From an uncultured Clostridia bacterium (GTDB taxonomy: Bacteria; Bacillota; Clostridia; Christensenellales; UBA1242): DNA of 64,000 bases. The stretch lies in NCBI GenBank assembly GCA_944384465.1, contig CALWTK010000001.1, positions 62,001 to 126,000 on the forward strand, written 5' to 3'. A program made the translations under genes and the position numbers. The notes beneath the pieces are model-generated. The model was not told where the DNA came from, did no database searches, and saw only the letters and a program-made list of their open reading frames with translations. The first letter of the stretch is position 1. Every line of letters begins with the position of its first letter. Positions 15,810 to 25,083 of this stretch are shown here, piece after piece.

Positions 15810-18800
15810 TCGAAAATTTAAATAAATCAACAATTTTATGTAGCAATTTAGGATTCGGTGAACAGGGCGCTATTTTATCAAAAATGCAGTCTGCACTTTT
15901 TGTATGTCCTGACCTAAACAGTGCGCACAACATGAAAAATCAACTAGACGCACTGAACAAAGAAAATGTCTTGATAGATGATTTTGATAAACCTTTCACT
16001 CTGTCAAAATATTCTAGTCAAGACAACAAATACGATATCATAAAATCACTGTATTATATCATCACCTCCACTCCTATAATTATCACCACTCCTAGAATTT
16101 TCTTTAGTTTTATGCCAGAGCTAAAGACCTTTTCATCCAAGATTATCAGTTTAAACAAAAATGATGAATACGACATTCAAGCACTAGAAAAGCAGTTGGT
16201 AAAAATTGGATATGAAAAAGTGGAAACTGTCACCAATAAAGGCGAATTTTCGCGCCGTGGGGATATCATTGATGTATTCAATATCATAGACGACAATCCG
16301 ACGCGACTAGATTTTTTTGATGTAAACATCGAAAACATATACGAATTTGATTACCTCACTTACGAAAAGACAAAAGCAATAAACGAGATAAATATATTAC
16401 CAACCAAACTTTTATTTTTTGAAAATGAAGAAAAAAATCAAATTTTAAATAAAATTAATCAATTTAAAATAAAAAATAATTTATTTTATGATATTTATTC
16501 ATCAATTGAACATGAAAATGAAATTCCTCTAGACTTTTTATATCCTTTTTCATCTAAAATAGTTACTATATTTGATTTTAATATTCCAATAATTATTTCT
16601 GGATATTTGCAGGTAGAAAATTCAATAAAAAAATATTATGATGACCATCTTGATAAAATAAACGATATTTTTAAGGATGAAGATATTATTAAATTTTATA
16701 AAAATTCTGAAAAAATTCTAAATATTGATGAAATTTATTCAAAATATAATAAAAAATTGATATTTTTTGATAATTTTGATTTAAATACCACGGATTTAAA
16801 AAATTCTTTTGCCAAAGACTCATTGATTAATATAGACTTTAGAACTAAAACTTTCCCATCCTTTTTAAAAAATTTGCTGGCAATAAAAACTGAATTCAAG
16901 GACTACTCTAAAAAACAAATATATCTTTGCTTGTCCAGTGTAGAGACACAAAACGCTATACAGAAAATTTTTAGTGAAAACAACATCGGGTACAGCTTCA
17001 ATAAAAATCATACCGGTATAATATTGACCACACTATCCATCCCTTATAATATTTGCTTTGAAGAGGAAGATAAATTTTATATAGGTTCTACCAACTTTGC
17101 TCACAAAAAAGAATTCACAAAAGAAGCTACCAAAACAATCAAATATCTGCCAAAGGCGGGTGAATATGTCATACATTCCACTCACGGCCTAGGAAAATGT
17201 GAAGGGACGACTACTCTCAACGTAGGCGGAGTAGATAAAGAATTTTTTAAAATAATTTATAGAGGCGGGGACGTCCTTTACGTCCCATACGAAAATGCGG
17301 ACTGTCTCTCTCTTTATATGGCTGAAGGGAATGATGTCAACCTCAACAAATTGGGCGGAAAAGAGTTTTATCAACAAAAGTTAAAGGCAATCAAATCAAT
17401 TGAAGACATGAGCAAGGAACTATTGGAACTCTACGCAAAACGAAAGGCAACAAAAGGCTTCAAATATAGTGAAGACGACTACTTATACACCGAATTTGAA
17501 AATGCTTTTGAATACACCGAGACTGCTGACCAACTGCAAGCTATAGAAGATGTGAAAGAAGACATGATTTCAGGTAAAGTCATGGATAGACTCATATGCG
17601 GGGATGTCGGATTTGGGAAAACTGAAGTGGCGATGCGCGCCATGTTCAAAGCGGTGGAAAATGGAAAACAAGTGGCGATCCTTGCTCCTACCACAATTTT
17701 GAGTCTGCAACACTTCATGACTGCGCAAAAAAGGACAAAAGATTTTGGCATAAATATAGAGATGCTGAACCGCTTCCGCTCGGCAAAAGAACAAAAAACA
17801 ATCCTATCCGACCTTGAATCGGGAAAAATCAATGTGATATGTGGCACTCACAGGTTGCTATCTAAAGATGTGAAATTCCACGACCTGGGGCTGCTGATAC
17901 TAGATGAAGAACAACGCTTTGGCGTCAAGGCAAAAGAACAAATCAAAAAAATCAAGACTAATGTGGACGTGCTTACCCTATCTGCCACTCCTATCCCACG
18001 CACATTGAGTATGACACTGATGAATATACGTGATATCAGCATTATAAACACACCACCGGTCGATAGACTTCCTATCAAGACATATGTCATGGGCTATAAT
18101 GAAGAGATCATATTGAATGTCATCAATGATGAACTAAAACGAGACGGTCAGGTGTTGATTGTCTACAATAATATTGATAAATTAGCTGCGCTATCCAACA
18201 ATCTAGAGAAAAAACTGAATAATCCAAATGCCCATTTTGATGTCGCGCACGGACAGATGAGTGAGATCGCCCTGGAAAACGCAATAAAACGCCTGTATGA
18301 TAAAGAAACTAACGTCTTCATATCTACCACATTGATAGAAAATGGTATAGATCTACCAAAAGCGAACACTCTGATTGTCATAGACAGCGACCGACTTGGT
18401 TTGAGTCAAATGTATCAACTGCGCGGGCGTGTGGGGAGAAACAACGAGCAAGCGTTCGCCTATTTTACATACCCAAAAGACAAACCACTCACAGAAGAAG
18501 CTTCCAACCGATTGCAAGCGATTGCAGAGAACACGGACCTTGGCAGTGGATTCAAAATTGCCATGCGAGATCTACAGATACGTGGTGCGGGCGAGCTATT
18601 AGGAAAAGTCCAGCACGGACATATGGTGAAAATTGGCTACGACATGTACACAAAATTGTTGAACGACACCCTGAAACGATTGAAAGGTGAAAAAGTAGAC
18701 ACAACTAGAGAGATAAAGATAGATATAGCAATCACATCAAAAATCCCTTATTCGTTCATAGAAGATGAAGCGGAACGATTAAAAATCATTGCAAAACTTT

Positions 18801-19132
18801 CAAATATCACAAACAAAGACAACGCAAAGAAGATAATAAACGAACTCTTGATCGAATATGGTAAGTTGCCAAAAGAGATCTATACTCTAACCAATATCAC
18901 CCTAATGAAAGCTTTGGCACAAAAACAAAAGGTAAAACAAATCAAAATCAACAAAAATCAAATGTCAATAATTTATTATGACGACATCTCAATAAGTGAA
19001 TTGATAGATAAGGTCAATAAGTTTAAGAAATTCAAATTTGAAAACGGCTCCTCACCTACCATTTCGCTTTCCCCCAACGAGTTTAGCGTACAGACTGCGA
19101 TGACATATTGCCTCGAATTTTTTAATAGTTAA
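15788..19132 (+). CDS. mfd: Transcription-repair coupling factor Mfd
   Basis: 1114 residues. A UvrB-like N-terminus, an RNA polymerase interaction region around 460-530 ([16 protein letters not shown]...VDKEFFKI), then the RecG-like translocase with Walker [10 protein letters not shown] near 604, DEEQ near 706, [10 protein letters not shown] and [14 protein letters not shown]. Mfd removes stalled RNA polymerase and recruits UvrA. Residues about 215-360 are coded by much more AT-rich DNA rich in K, N, I and F than the flanking parts of the gene, so this inner stretch is diverging fast. Start overlaps pth by 22 nt. Confidence 0.97.
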   Translation: MSGYNDLVENLNKSTILCSNLGFGEQGAILSKMQSALFVCPDLNSAHNMKNQLDALNKENVLIDDFDKPFTLSKYSSQDNKYDIIKSLYYIITSTPIIITTPRIFFSFMPELKTFSSKIISLNKNDEYDIQALEKQLVKIGYEKVETVTNKGEFSRRGDIIDVFNIIDDNPTRLDFFDVNIENIYEFDYLTYEKTKAINEINILPTKLLFFENEEKNQILNKINQFKIKNNLFYDIYSSIEHENEIPLDFLYPFSSKIVTIFDFNIPIIISGYLQVENSIKKYYDDHLDKINDIFKDEDIIKFYKNSEKILNIDEIYSKYNKKLIFFDNFDLNTTDLKNSFAKDSLINIDFRTKTFPSFLKNLLAIKTEFKDYSKKQIYLCLSSVETQNAIQKIFSENNIGYSFNKNHTGIILTTLSIPYNICFEEEDKFYIGSTNFAHKKEFTKEATKTIKYLPKAGEYVIHSTHGLGKCEGTTTLNVGGVDKEFFKIIYRGGDVLYVPYENADCLSLYMAEGNDVNLNKLGGKEFYQQKLKAIKSIEDMSKELLELYAKRKATKGFKYSEDDYLYTEFENAFEYTETADQLQAIEDVKEDMISGKVMDRLICGDVGFGKTEVAMRAMFKAVENGKQVAILAPTTILSLQHFMTAQKRTKDFGINIEMLNRFRSAKEQKTILSDLESGKINVICGTHRLLSKDVKFHDLGLLILDEEQRFGVKAKEQIKKIKTNVDVLTLSATPIPRTLSMTLMNIRDISIINTPPVDRLPIKTYVMGYNEEIILNVINDELKRDGQVLIVYNNIDKLAALSNNLEKKLNNPNAHFDVAHGQMSEIALENAIKRLYDKETNVFISTTLIENGIDLPKANTLIVIDSDRLGLSQMYQLRGRVGRNNEQAFAYFTYPKDKPLTEEASNRLQAIAENTDLGSGFKIAMRDLQIRGAGELLGKVQHGHMVKIGYDMYTKLLNDTLKRLKGEKVDTTREIKIDIAITSKIPYSFIEDEAERLKIIAKLSNITNKDNAKKIINELLIEYGKLPKEIYTLTNITLMKALAQKQKVKQIKINKNQMSIIYYDDISISELIDKVNKFKKFKFENGSSPTISLSPNEFSVQTAMTYCLEFFNS

Positions 19133-19159
19133 AGAAATATGTAAACGCTAAAAAATTTC

Positions 19160-19188
19160 TTGCTTTTTATTATAATTTATATTATAAT
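19160..19188 (+). promoter_or_regulatory. Promoter of the foldase lipoprotein gene
   Basis: TTGCTT (19160-19165), 17-nt spacer, TATAAT (19183-19188), with GGAG then GTG 19223 downstream. Confidence 0.65.
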
Positions 19189-19222
19189 AGTCAATGATTA
19201 TTTATATACTTTGGAGTTAAAT

Positions 19223-21100
19223 GTGAAAAAATTTTCTGCTTTATTATTATGCTGTTTAATGATTGTAACATGTAGCCTTGCAGGTTGTGCTACTTTTTCG
19301 ATAAATCCTGTGAAATACTATAACGAAGTAGTAGCAACTGTGGGTGATACGAATATTACTAGATTTGATTTGCTGTCCGCCTATAATAGTTATGGCTATT
19401 CATACTATGTATCTCAAGAAGGTCAGAGCGAAGAAGACGCTATGAATAGCACGCTTGACCTGTTGATAGATAGAGAACTTTTGTATCAGTACGCTTTGGA
19501 TCATGATGATATTTATGGACCTACCGCATATCAAGTAAATTCCAGCATCCAGACCATCTTCGATTCAGTCGATGAACAAGTCAGTGAATATATTGATGAA
19601 GCAAAAGGTATATTGAATATCCCTATTGCTGACGCGGAAGACTCTACCGAAGAAGAGGAAGAGACCGCATATCTATATGATGACTACACTTATTCGAAAC
19701 GCGCTGAAGTGAAATCTAGGACCACCTATTATACAGACGAGACGAAGACGACTGTTTCATCCTCTCCTACTGCATATTTTGATACTACCTATTATATTGA
19801 TTATATAACGGAAACAGAGCCCACAGTGTATGATGAACTGATTGCCAGCACCTATTTAAATGATTTCACACAGAGCGGAACGATTGAAGCGATAGTAGCT
19901 AGCTATCTATCTCATCTACGCTCCACTCTAGCGAATGAAGATGCTGAAAATCAGGAACCTATATATAACAAAGTTATATCACTGCTCGCGCAAAACTTGA
20001 TAGATTATGAATACTATTTGCGAGATGAAAACGGCAAAGCCTATTCTACAAATACAAACGATCTATTATATAGATATTTTGAAAGAAATTTTGATTCTCA
20101 AATAGAGTCTTTGTATCTTGAAAATATCAGAATATATTATCTTGAAAATGAAAATTTAGGTATAGACGCCTTGCTAGAAGAATTCAAATATTTAGTAAAT
20201 GTAAACTACAATCAATATAGAAATCACGAAGAAAATTATAAAGAAGCGATGCAAGATATCAGCACTGATGGGGACACGATTTTGTATCACCCAACGACAA
20301 GTGATGGAACACAATTTGGGTATTTTGTCCACACGTTACTAAGCTTCAGTGAGGATCAACAAAATATGATCACCGCTCTTGAGTCAAACAAAAATTCATA
20401 CTCTGAAGGTGAAAACGATCCAGCATACATCAATGCCTACAACGCTATTGTGAACCAAACTGTCATCACGGTTAGAGACGCAGAGACTGGACTTCTCACT
20501 GAGGAGACCAAAACCTTATCTCAAGTCATGGATGAATATAGTGAAATTTTAAAGATCAGCGATTATAATGACAGATTGTATGCCTTCATTCAGTTCATGT
20601 TCAAATACACTGGAGACACTGCTACACTATCATCAGGTATGCCTTATGTGGTTGGTACAAACGGCTACAGCGCGATGGAAGAAGCGTTCACAGATGAAGC
20701 AGTGCGCTTGATGACGGAAGGCAATGCAGGAGATATGACAAGTGCAAGTACTGAAAATATGTGTATCACAAGTTATGGTATTCACCTGCTGTTCTATGTA
20801 AATCCAGTTGATGCCTATGATGTATTATATAGTGATGTTGAATCAGTATATATCCAAGATACAAATAGAGACGACAATGGTAGAAATAATTTATATTATA
20901 AAATCATCAATCCGTTGACCAATGAGACTTACTTTGACATGTTGTTCGATGCAGTTTATCCTGCGTCAAGCGATGAAGAAAATTATACATCCAACACAGG
21001 ATATAGTGATTATGAAAACAACCTCGTATCTATTGCAGAAAACACATACAAGGTCACAAAATACACTTCAAAAATATCTGCGACAAGACAAAGTATATAA
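19223..21100 (+). CDS. PrsA/SurA-like foldase lipoprotein
   Basis: 626 residues from GTG 19223, chosen because GGAG lies 8 nt upstream and the resulting signal peptide (KKFSALLLCCLMIVTCSLAG then Cys22) ends in a lipobox LAGC. After the lipid anchor comes the SurA N-terminal type helix bundle (EVVATVGDTNITRFDLLSAY ... LLIDRELLYQYAL), then a long insertion, and a C-terminal region (PYVVGTNGYSAMEEAF ... SYGIHLLFYV) that matches the core of parvulin-type prolyl isomerase domains. It probably folds exported proteins on the outer face of the membrane. The gene is followed by a TasA-like secreted protein, a plausible client. It is longer than classical PrsA (about 300) owing to acidic, Tyr-rich insertions. 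Confidence 0.8.
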   Translation: MKKFSALLLCCLMIVTCSLAGCATFSINPVKYYNEVVATVGDTNITRFDLLSAYNSYGYSYYVSQEGQSEEDAMNSTLDLLIDRELLYQYALDHDDIYGPTAYQVNSSIQTIFDSVDEQVSEYIDEAKGILNIPIADAEDSTEEEEETAYLYDDYTYSKRAEVKSRTTYYTDETKTTVSSSPTAYFDTTYYIDYITETEPTVYDELIASTYLNDFTQSGTIEAIVASYLSHLRSTLANEDAENQEPIYNKVISLLAQNLIDYEYYLRDENGKAYSTNTNDLLYRYFERNFDSQIESLYLENIRIYYLENENLGIDALLEEFKYLVNVNYNQYRNHEENYKEAMQDISTDGDTILYHPTTSDGTQFGYFVHTLLSFSEDQQNMITALESNKNSYSEGENDPAYINAYNAIVNQTVITVRDAETGLLTEETKTLSQVMDEYSEILKISDYNDRLYAFIQFMFKYTGDTATLSSGMPYVVGTNGYSAMEEAFTDEAVRLMTEGNAGDMTSASTENMCITSYGIHLLFYVNPVDAYDVLYSDVESVYIQDTNRDDNGRNNLYYKIINPLTNETYFDMLFDAVYPASSDEENYTSNTGYSDYENNLVSIAENTYKVTKYTSKISATRQSI

Positions 21101-21117
21101 TAGTTAATTAAAAAATT

Positions 21118-21143
21118 TCCTACTGCAAAGTAGGATTTTTTTT
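21118..21143 (+). terminator. Terminator of the foldase gene
   Basis: TCCTAC/GTAGGA stem (21118-21123 with 21130-21135) followed by eight T. Confidence 0.9.
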
Positions 21144-21205
21144 ATATTTTGAATAAATTTCTTTTATGGACACAAAATACAATTGTATCATAAAGGAGAT
21201 AAATT

Positions 21206-21799
21206 ATGGCAAAAACAAAAACTAAAAGAGGTGTGTCAGGTTCAACTATAGCGATTATAACCTTGTCTATCCTATTGTTAGCTGCAATTGGGATTGGAAT
21301 CACTCTAGCCTACTTTACCGCATCTACAAATGTAACTGGTAATATCACTTTAGGCGATCCTGTCACCATATCGATCACTCAGGGTGGAGCATCAGCTTCT
21401 TCACTTACCTTCCCTGGGGACGCGCTTCCTGGCACTGTATATAGTCAAGCCATAGGGGTACAAGCACCTGCAGAGATGACAGAAGCTTTGATGAGAGCTA
21501 AACTAACCATCAGCAATACAGATGGAGCATCCACTAGTGTTGAAGCAACCACTACAGGCGATTGGCAGACAGGTGAAGATGACTACTACTATTATAATGG
21601 TACAGTAAACGCCGATGATCAAATCGATTTTATCACAGCTATTACCGTTCCAACCAGTTTGACTAATGCAGATGCCAACAAGACATACACTATTGATGTC
21701 GTAGTTGAGACCATACAGCAAGCAAACAATGCTGCAAACGCTACTTGGACAACTGCACCAACAGAATGGTTGAACACCTATTCACCAGCTGACACATAA
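21206..21799 (+). CDS. SipW-type secreted protein, TasA/camelysin-like
   Basis: 197 residues. A basic N-terminus, a hydrophobic segment (about 12-34) and the sequence GITLAYFTASTNVTGNITLG, which is the SipW-dependent signal-peptide and TasA/CalY N-terminal signature. The mature part is beta-rich, Thr/Ala-rich and nearly Lys-free, as in biofilm fibre proteins. It is expected outside the cell or attached as fibres. AAAGGAG precedes ATG. No SipW-type signal peptidase gene is in this window, so processing must come from elsewhere. It sits after its own start signals, downstream of a foldase gene. Confidence 0.8.
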   Translation: MAKTKTKRGVSGSTIAIITLSILLLAAIGIGITLAYFTASTNVTGNITLGDPVTISITQGGASASSLTFPGDALPGTVYSQAIGVQAPAEMTEALMRAKLTISNTDGASTSVEATTTGDWQTGEDDYYYYNGTVNADDQIDFITAITVPTSLTNADANKTYTIDVVVETIQQANNAANATWTTAPTEWLNTYSPADT

Positions 21800-21823
21800 A
21801 AAACTGCCGTACGGCAGTTTTTT
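21798..21823 (+). terminator. Terminator of the TasA-like gene
   Basis: Near-perfect palindrome AAAACTGCC/GGCAGTTTT overlapping the stop codon, followed by T residues. Confidence 0.9.
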
Positions 21824-21895
21824 GTTGTAATAAGAATGCTTAGTCTCCTCATGATTAAAGTAAATGTTTTAAAAAAAGGACACATACGTATCCTT

Positions 21896-22483
21896 TTATT
21901 TTTCACCAAGTGACAGATAATCATTTGGATCTACTTTCACACCATTCAAAAGCATTTCGAGGTGAAGATGTGCTCCGCTGTTGAGTTCCTGAGCCATACT
22001 TTCACTAGCCTGACCGATCACTTGCCCTGCACTGACTTGATCACCAACACTGACACCTGCAGGACTAGCTAAAGATTTATACACTGACACCATTCCATTA
22101 GCATGACTTATTTCAACCACAGTCCCTTCCAGATAATTGGTATACACATTAGACACTGTACCATCAGCTATAGCATAGACATCTAAATTATCACCCGCCT
22201 TGAAGTCAATCGCTTTGTGAATTTCCCATTGCTTCAATGTGTCATTATATTGCAATTCGGTACCTGAATAGTCCTTTATTACTGTGGCATTTTGCATAGG
22301 CACTACATAAGTTACGGTAGATACAGTCTGTCCTTCACCGCCAATTTCAGCACTATTATTAGAACTATTCACTCCGACAAGCGCAATAGTCACTGCACAT
22401 GCTATAACTAATATACCTATCAAAGTCGCATACACATAATTCATCACAATTTTTTTCTTTTGAGTTTGATTTGTTTTATTCAT
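21896..22483 (-). CDS. SpoIIQ-like M23 (LytM) peptidase
   Basis: 195 residues. One N-terminal membrane segment (about 16-37), then a LytM domain. The sequence GTELQYNDTLKQWEIHKAID is close to the SpoIIQ entrance (typically DTELVYxxTLxQWxxHxGID). The zinc ligands H89 and D93 (HxxxD) and a HLHLE motif near 172 are present, so it should be an active endopeptidase, as SpoIIQ is in many Clostridia. SpoIIQ joins the forespore membrane to SpoIIIAH. The upstream YwmB-like gene strengthens this reading. A general envelope M23 hydrolase is the alternative. Confidence 0.75.
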   Translation of the reverse strand: MNKTNQTQKKKIVMNYVYATLIGILVIACAVTIALVGVNSSNNSAEIGGEGQTVSTVTYVVPMQNATVIKDYSGTELQYNDTLKQWEIHKAIDFKAGDNLDVYAIADGTVSNVYTNYLEGTVVEISHANGMVSVYKSLASPAGVSVGDQVSAGQVIGQASESMAQELNSGAHLHLEMLLNGVKVDPNDYLSLGEK

Positions 22484-22536
22484 TCTTTCCTCCTTAGCAT
22501 GATGATGGACAAAATTTCAATATTTAAACATAAAAA

Positions 22537-22959
22537 TCAAAAACTCCCTAAAATTAACGGCCAACCTATGACGCAATAGTCATCATAGCAAGCGATTTGA
22601 ATATTTATTGTCTCTCCATTCACATCCAATTCGGTGTTTATTTTATTGGAATATCCATATATCACAGTTGCTCCCGTCTCAAGATATTCGCTCTTTATAA
22701 TACGAGCATCTAGATTCTGAATCGCTGCTCCCACTTCTAAATTATATACGAGCATACTCTCACCAATGAGCTTATCGCGCTCCACTTCACCAAAGTTCAT
22801 GTAGCAACTACCCAAATCGATATAATTTTCACTGACAGGTGAATTTGTATATGCATAATATTCGCCATCAAAATAATCTAGTAGGCTGAACTCATTTTCT
22901 GTCTTGACTCCGCCCACTAAAATTACAAACACAACAATTACAATTAACATTTTCTTCAT
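22537..22959 (-). CDS. Small exported protein, YwmB-like C-terminal motif
   Basis: 140 residues with a signal or anchor segment (about 3-18). The C-terminal half reads NLDARIIKSEYLETGATVIY, then GYSNKI, ETINIQIA and VIGWPLILGSF, which matches the ending pattern of YwmB-type Clostridial proteins of the spoIID/spoIIQ neighbourhood (AR(I/V)xxxEYLExGxTVxY ... GxPLIxGSF). No catalytic motif. A -10 TATAAT lies 6 nt before ATG and no ribosome-binding site is seen. It is 53 nt upstream of the SpoIIQ-like gene and probably cotranscribed. Confidence 0.6.
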   Translation of the reverse strand: MKKMLIVIVVFVILVGGVKTENEFSLLDYFDGEYYAYTNSPVSENYIDLGSCYMNFGEVERDKLIGESMLVYNLEVGAAIQNLDARIIKSEYLETGATVIYGYSNKINTELDVNGETINIQIACYDDYCVIGWPLILGSF

Positions 22960-22965
22960 AACATG

Positions 22966-22971
22966 ATTATA
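22966..22971 (-). promoter_or_regulatory. -10 box 6 nt from ATG of the YwmB-like gene
   Basis: TATAAT on the minus strand at 22971-22966, 6 nt from ATG 22959. The -35 is weak. Confidence 0.5.
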
Positions 22972-23058
22972 TGGTCAAAAGGATATATTTAATCACCAAA
23001 ACTAGAAGAAAAATGTCAATTTATTTTGTTTTTTGTATGCATAAAATAAAAAAATGTA

Positions 23059-24000
23059 TTATTTATCAAATACATTGTATAAGTATAAATAACACATTAA
23101 ATCTTCTGAATGTTTAGAATATTCTTTGATTTTTTCTAACACCAGTTCTATCTCAGACTCGTCAATATTTTGCACAGTTAGATACTCTACAATTTTTTCT
23201 TTTGACTTCTCACATATCCTTTTTAAACATTGATAGTTCAAACTTATTAAATTCAATAGACAATTGTTATTATAATAAGCGTAAAATTTATCCACCAATT
23301 TGTAGTCCTCTTTAACAGCTTTGTACACATCTACCAACATCAAAGTCTGTGATTTTACCGCATCTATGATCAACTCAAAAGCAGTTATCAACATATAATC
23401 CACCAAAGGCAATAGATGATACGCAATCCCCGCATGTCTTATTATATCAATGTCTTTGAATTCAAAGGTCGAATTTATCTTATTTAGTGTCTCAATTACA
23501 GAATGTTGGGTGATCTCTGTTGGGTTAAAATCAAATTGCGTATCGCTAGATTGAAAATATATCAAATCTTTTATATGATTATAAAATCTATTGAAGTAAA
23601 GACTGGATAGTATTGCGATATCCACTCCTTTTGGCATCAAAATATAATCATTTTGATTAGACAAAACATTTTCATCAGTTAAAAAAAATGGCAAAACTCC
23701 TTCGTCAGTAGGACAATATATGTTGATGAATTCATCCCTGTTTATTTTTAAGGTGACGAATGCGTCTGCCGAGCACAAAAAAATCAACAGCCTATATCCG
23801 TTGTATATCTCATCAAGATTTTGTAGTTGTATATTTAATTTGTTGAAGATACAAAGATCTTTAATAGAGTCATAAATTTTTGTTATCTCATCATTCGTCA
23901 CACTGTCATCATACAAAAGCATAACTTTTTGATATTTCGCCTTCGATTGAACAATGTTTGCAATCTCCCTATAATTTCTTTCCACTATTTTCATACCCAT
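23059..24000 (-). CDS. Protein of unknown function
   Basis: 313 residues, soluble. The N-terminal 110 residues alternate strands and helices (KVMLLYDDSVTNDEITKIYDSI ... YRLLIFLCSADAFVTL read in pieces), suggesting a Rossmann-like or dehydroquinate-synthase/alcohol-dehydrogenase-like nucleotide fold that has lost its glycine motif; the C-terminal 170 residues are helical. No catalytic residues are identifiable. The start is uncertain: ATG 24000 and ATG 23994 are both possible and neither has a clear ribosome-binding site. A weak stem overlapping the stop codon, followed by T, may be its terminator. Monocistronic. Confidence 0.7.
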   Translation of the reverse strand: MGMKIVERNYREIANIVQSKAKYQKVMLLYDDSVTNDEITKIYDSIKDLCIFNKLNIQLQNLDEIYNGYRLLIFLCSADAFVTLKINRDEFINIYCPTDEGVLPFFLTDENVLSNQNDYILMPKGVDIAILSSLYFNRFYNHIKDLIYFQSSDTQFDFNPTEITQHSVIETLNKINSTFEFKDIDIIRHAGIAYHLLPLVDYMLITAFELIIDAVKSQTLMLVDVYKAVKEDYKLVDKFYAYYNNNCLLNLISLNYQCLKRICEKSKEKIVEYLTVQNIDESEIELVLEKIKEYSKHSEDLMCYLYLYNVFDK

Positions 24001-24135
24001 ATGCTAACATAAAACACTGCAAACAAAACCTCTATTAATGTCGAAATAGCTTATTATTTAATCGAAAAATGAGATATTGAAAAATTCTCTTTACTTTTTA
24101 ATAATTTTAATATAAAATAATACAAGGAGGCTAAA

Positions 24136-24360
24136 ATGGAAGAAAAAATCATTAACTTAATTGCAGAAAAATTGGGTAAAAAGAAAGAGTCCATTACTAT
24201 GGAAACTAGATTAGTTGAAGACTTAGGCGCCGACAGTCTAGACGTTGTCGAATTGATAATGACTTTTGAAGATGAGTTTGGTGTATCACTTCCTGATGAA
24301 GACGTTTCTAAAATGAAAACAGTAGGTGATATAATTAGTTATATTAAAAACATGAAATAG
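24136..24360 (+). CDS. acpP: Acyl carrier protein
   Basis: 74 residues, acidic. DLGADSLDVVELIM contains Ser34, the site of phosphopantetheine attachment, followed by FEDEFGVSLPDED, the classic helix II-III. It carries acyl intermediates in fatty-acid synthesis. AGGAGG lies 8 nt before ATG. It is a single gene here, away from other fab genes, with a strong terminator directly after it. Confidence 0.97.
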   Translation: MEEKIINLIAEKLGKKKESITMETRLVEDLGADSLDVVELIMTFEDEFGVSLPDEDVSKMKTVGDIISYIKNMK

Positions 24361-24387
24361 AATATAATAGTAAAATCAATTTAAACA

Positions 24388-24421
24388 AAAAAACTACCTG
24401 AAATTTTCAGGTAGTTTTTTC
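24388..24421. terminator. Terminator after acpP
   Basis: 13-bp stem AAACTACCTGAAA/TTTCAGGTAGTTT plus T run; also usable by the convergent gene at 24435-25034. Confidence 0.92.
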
Positions 24422-24434
24422 ATTTTTTTCTTTA

Positions 24435-25034
24435 TTAATCATTAAAATTATTATCAACCAAATAATTGTACAAATCAGTAAAGTCAGCAGTCAAAAGGTA
24501 ATATTTTGAATAAGTGTCTGATGTAGTCACCCCACCATCAGAATTATAATATGGCATTACATATACTCTCAACTCTGCAGAACCATTAGTTTGCCCAACT
24601 GAAAACCACAATTCTTTATACATATAATTGTTGCCGTTCTCATCTTTGTACGCTGAATTTCCGTTCATCAATACTTGCGGATTGTTGTATCTATACACTA
24701 CATAGAAATTTGATGTAGATGGAATTGAGACTCCTGTACTACTATCTGTAACCACAGTAGGTTTATCAAACAATGTCCCATTGAACAAAGCGGTCAAACT
24801 GGACTCTGTGCTAGCATTGTTAATATAATCCACTATTTCGCCGTATCTCTCATCGTTAGAATACAACACTTCTCCATTGTTGGACGAAGATGTATAATTG
24901 TACATAACATAAATTGCATCCGGATTTTCACATCTAACTTTATAATTGACATCAACATTTGCCATGATGATTGTTGCGATGATCAAAATCCCTATGATTG
25001 ATAAACTGACTATTGCTCCTATCTTTTTTGCCAT
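24435..25034 (-). CDS. Membrane-anchored extracellular protein of unknown function
   Basis: 199 residues. One N-terminal hydrophobic segment (about 6-26) with positive residues before it, then a Tyr/Asn/Ser-rich beta-type domain outside the membrane. No lipobox and no recognised motif. AGGAG precedes ATG. It lies 49 nt downstream of ftsH on the same strand and may be read with it, so a role in envelope stress is possible but not shown. Confidence 0.7.
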   Translation of the reverse strand: MAKKIGAIVSLSIIGILIIATIIMANVDVNYKVRCENPDAIYVMYNYTSSSNNGEVLYSNDERYGEIVDYINNASTESSLTALFNGTLFDKPTVVTDSSTGVSIPSTSNFYVVYRYNNPQVLMNGNSAYKDENGNNYMYKELWFSVGQTNGSAELRVYVMPYYNSDGGVTTSDTYSKYYLLTADFTDLYNYLVDNNFND

Positions 25035-25083
25035 AAAATTTCTCCTATTAAATATTACATTATTGCTGAATATAAATCAAGCA

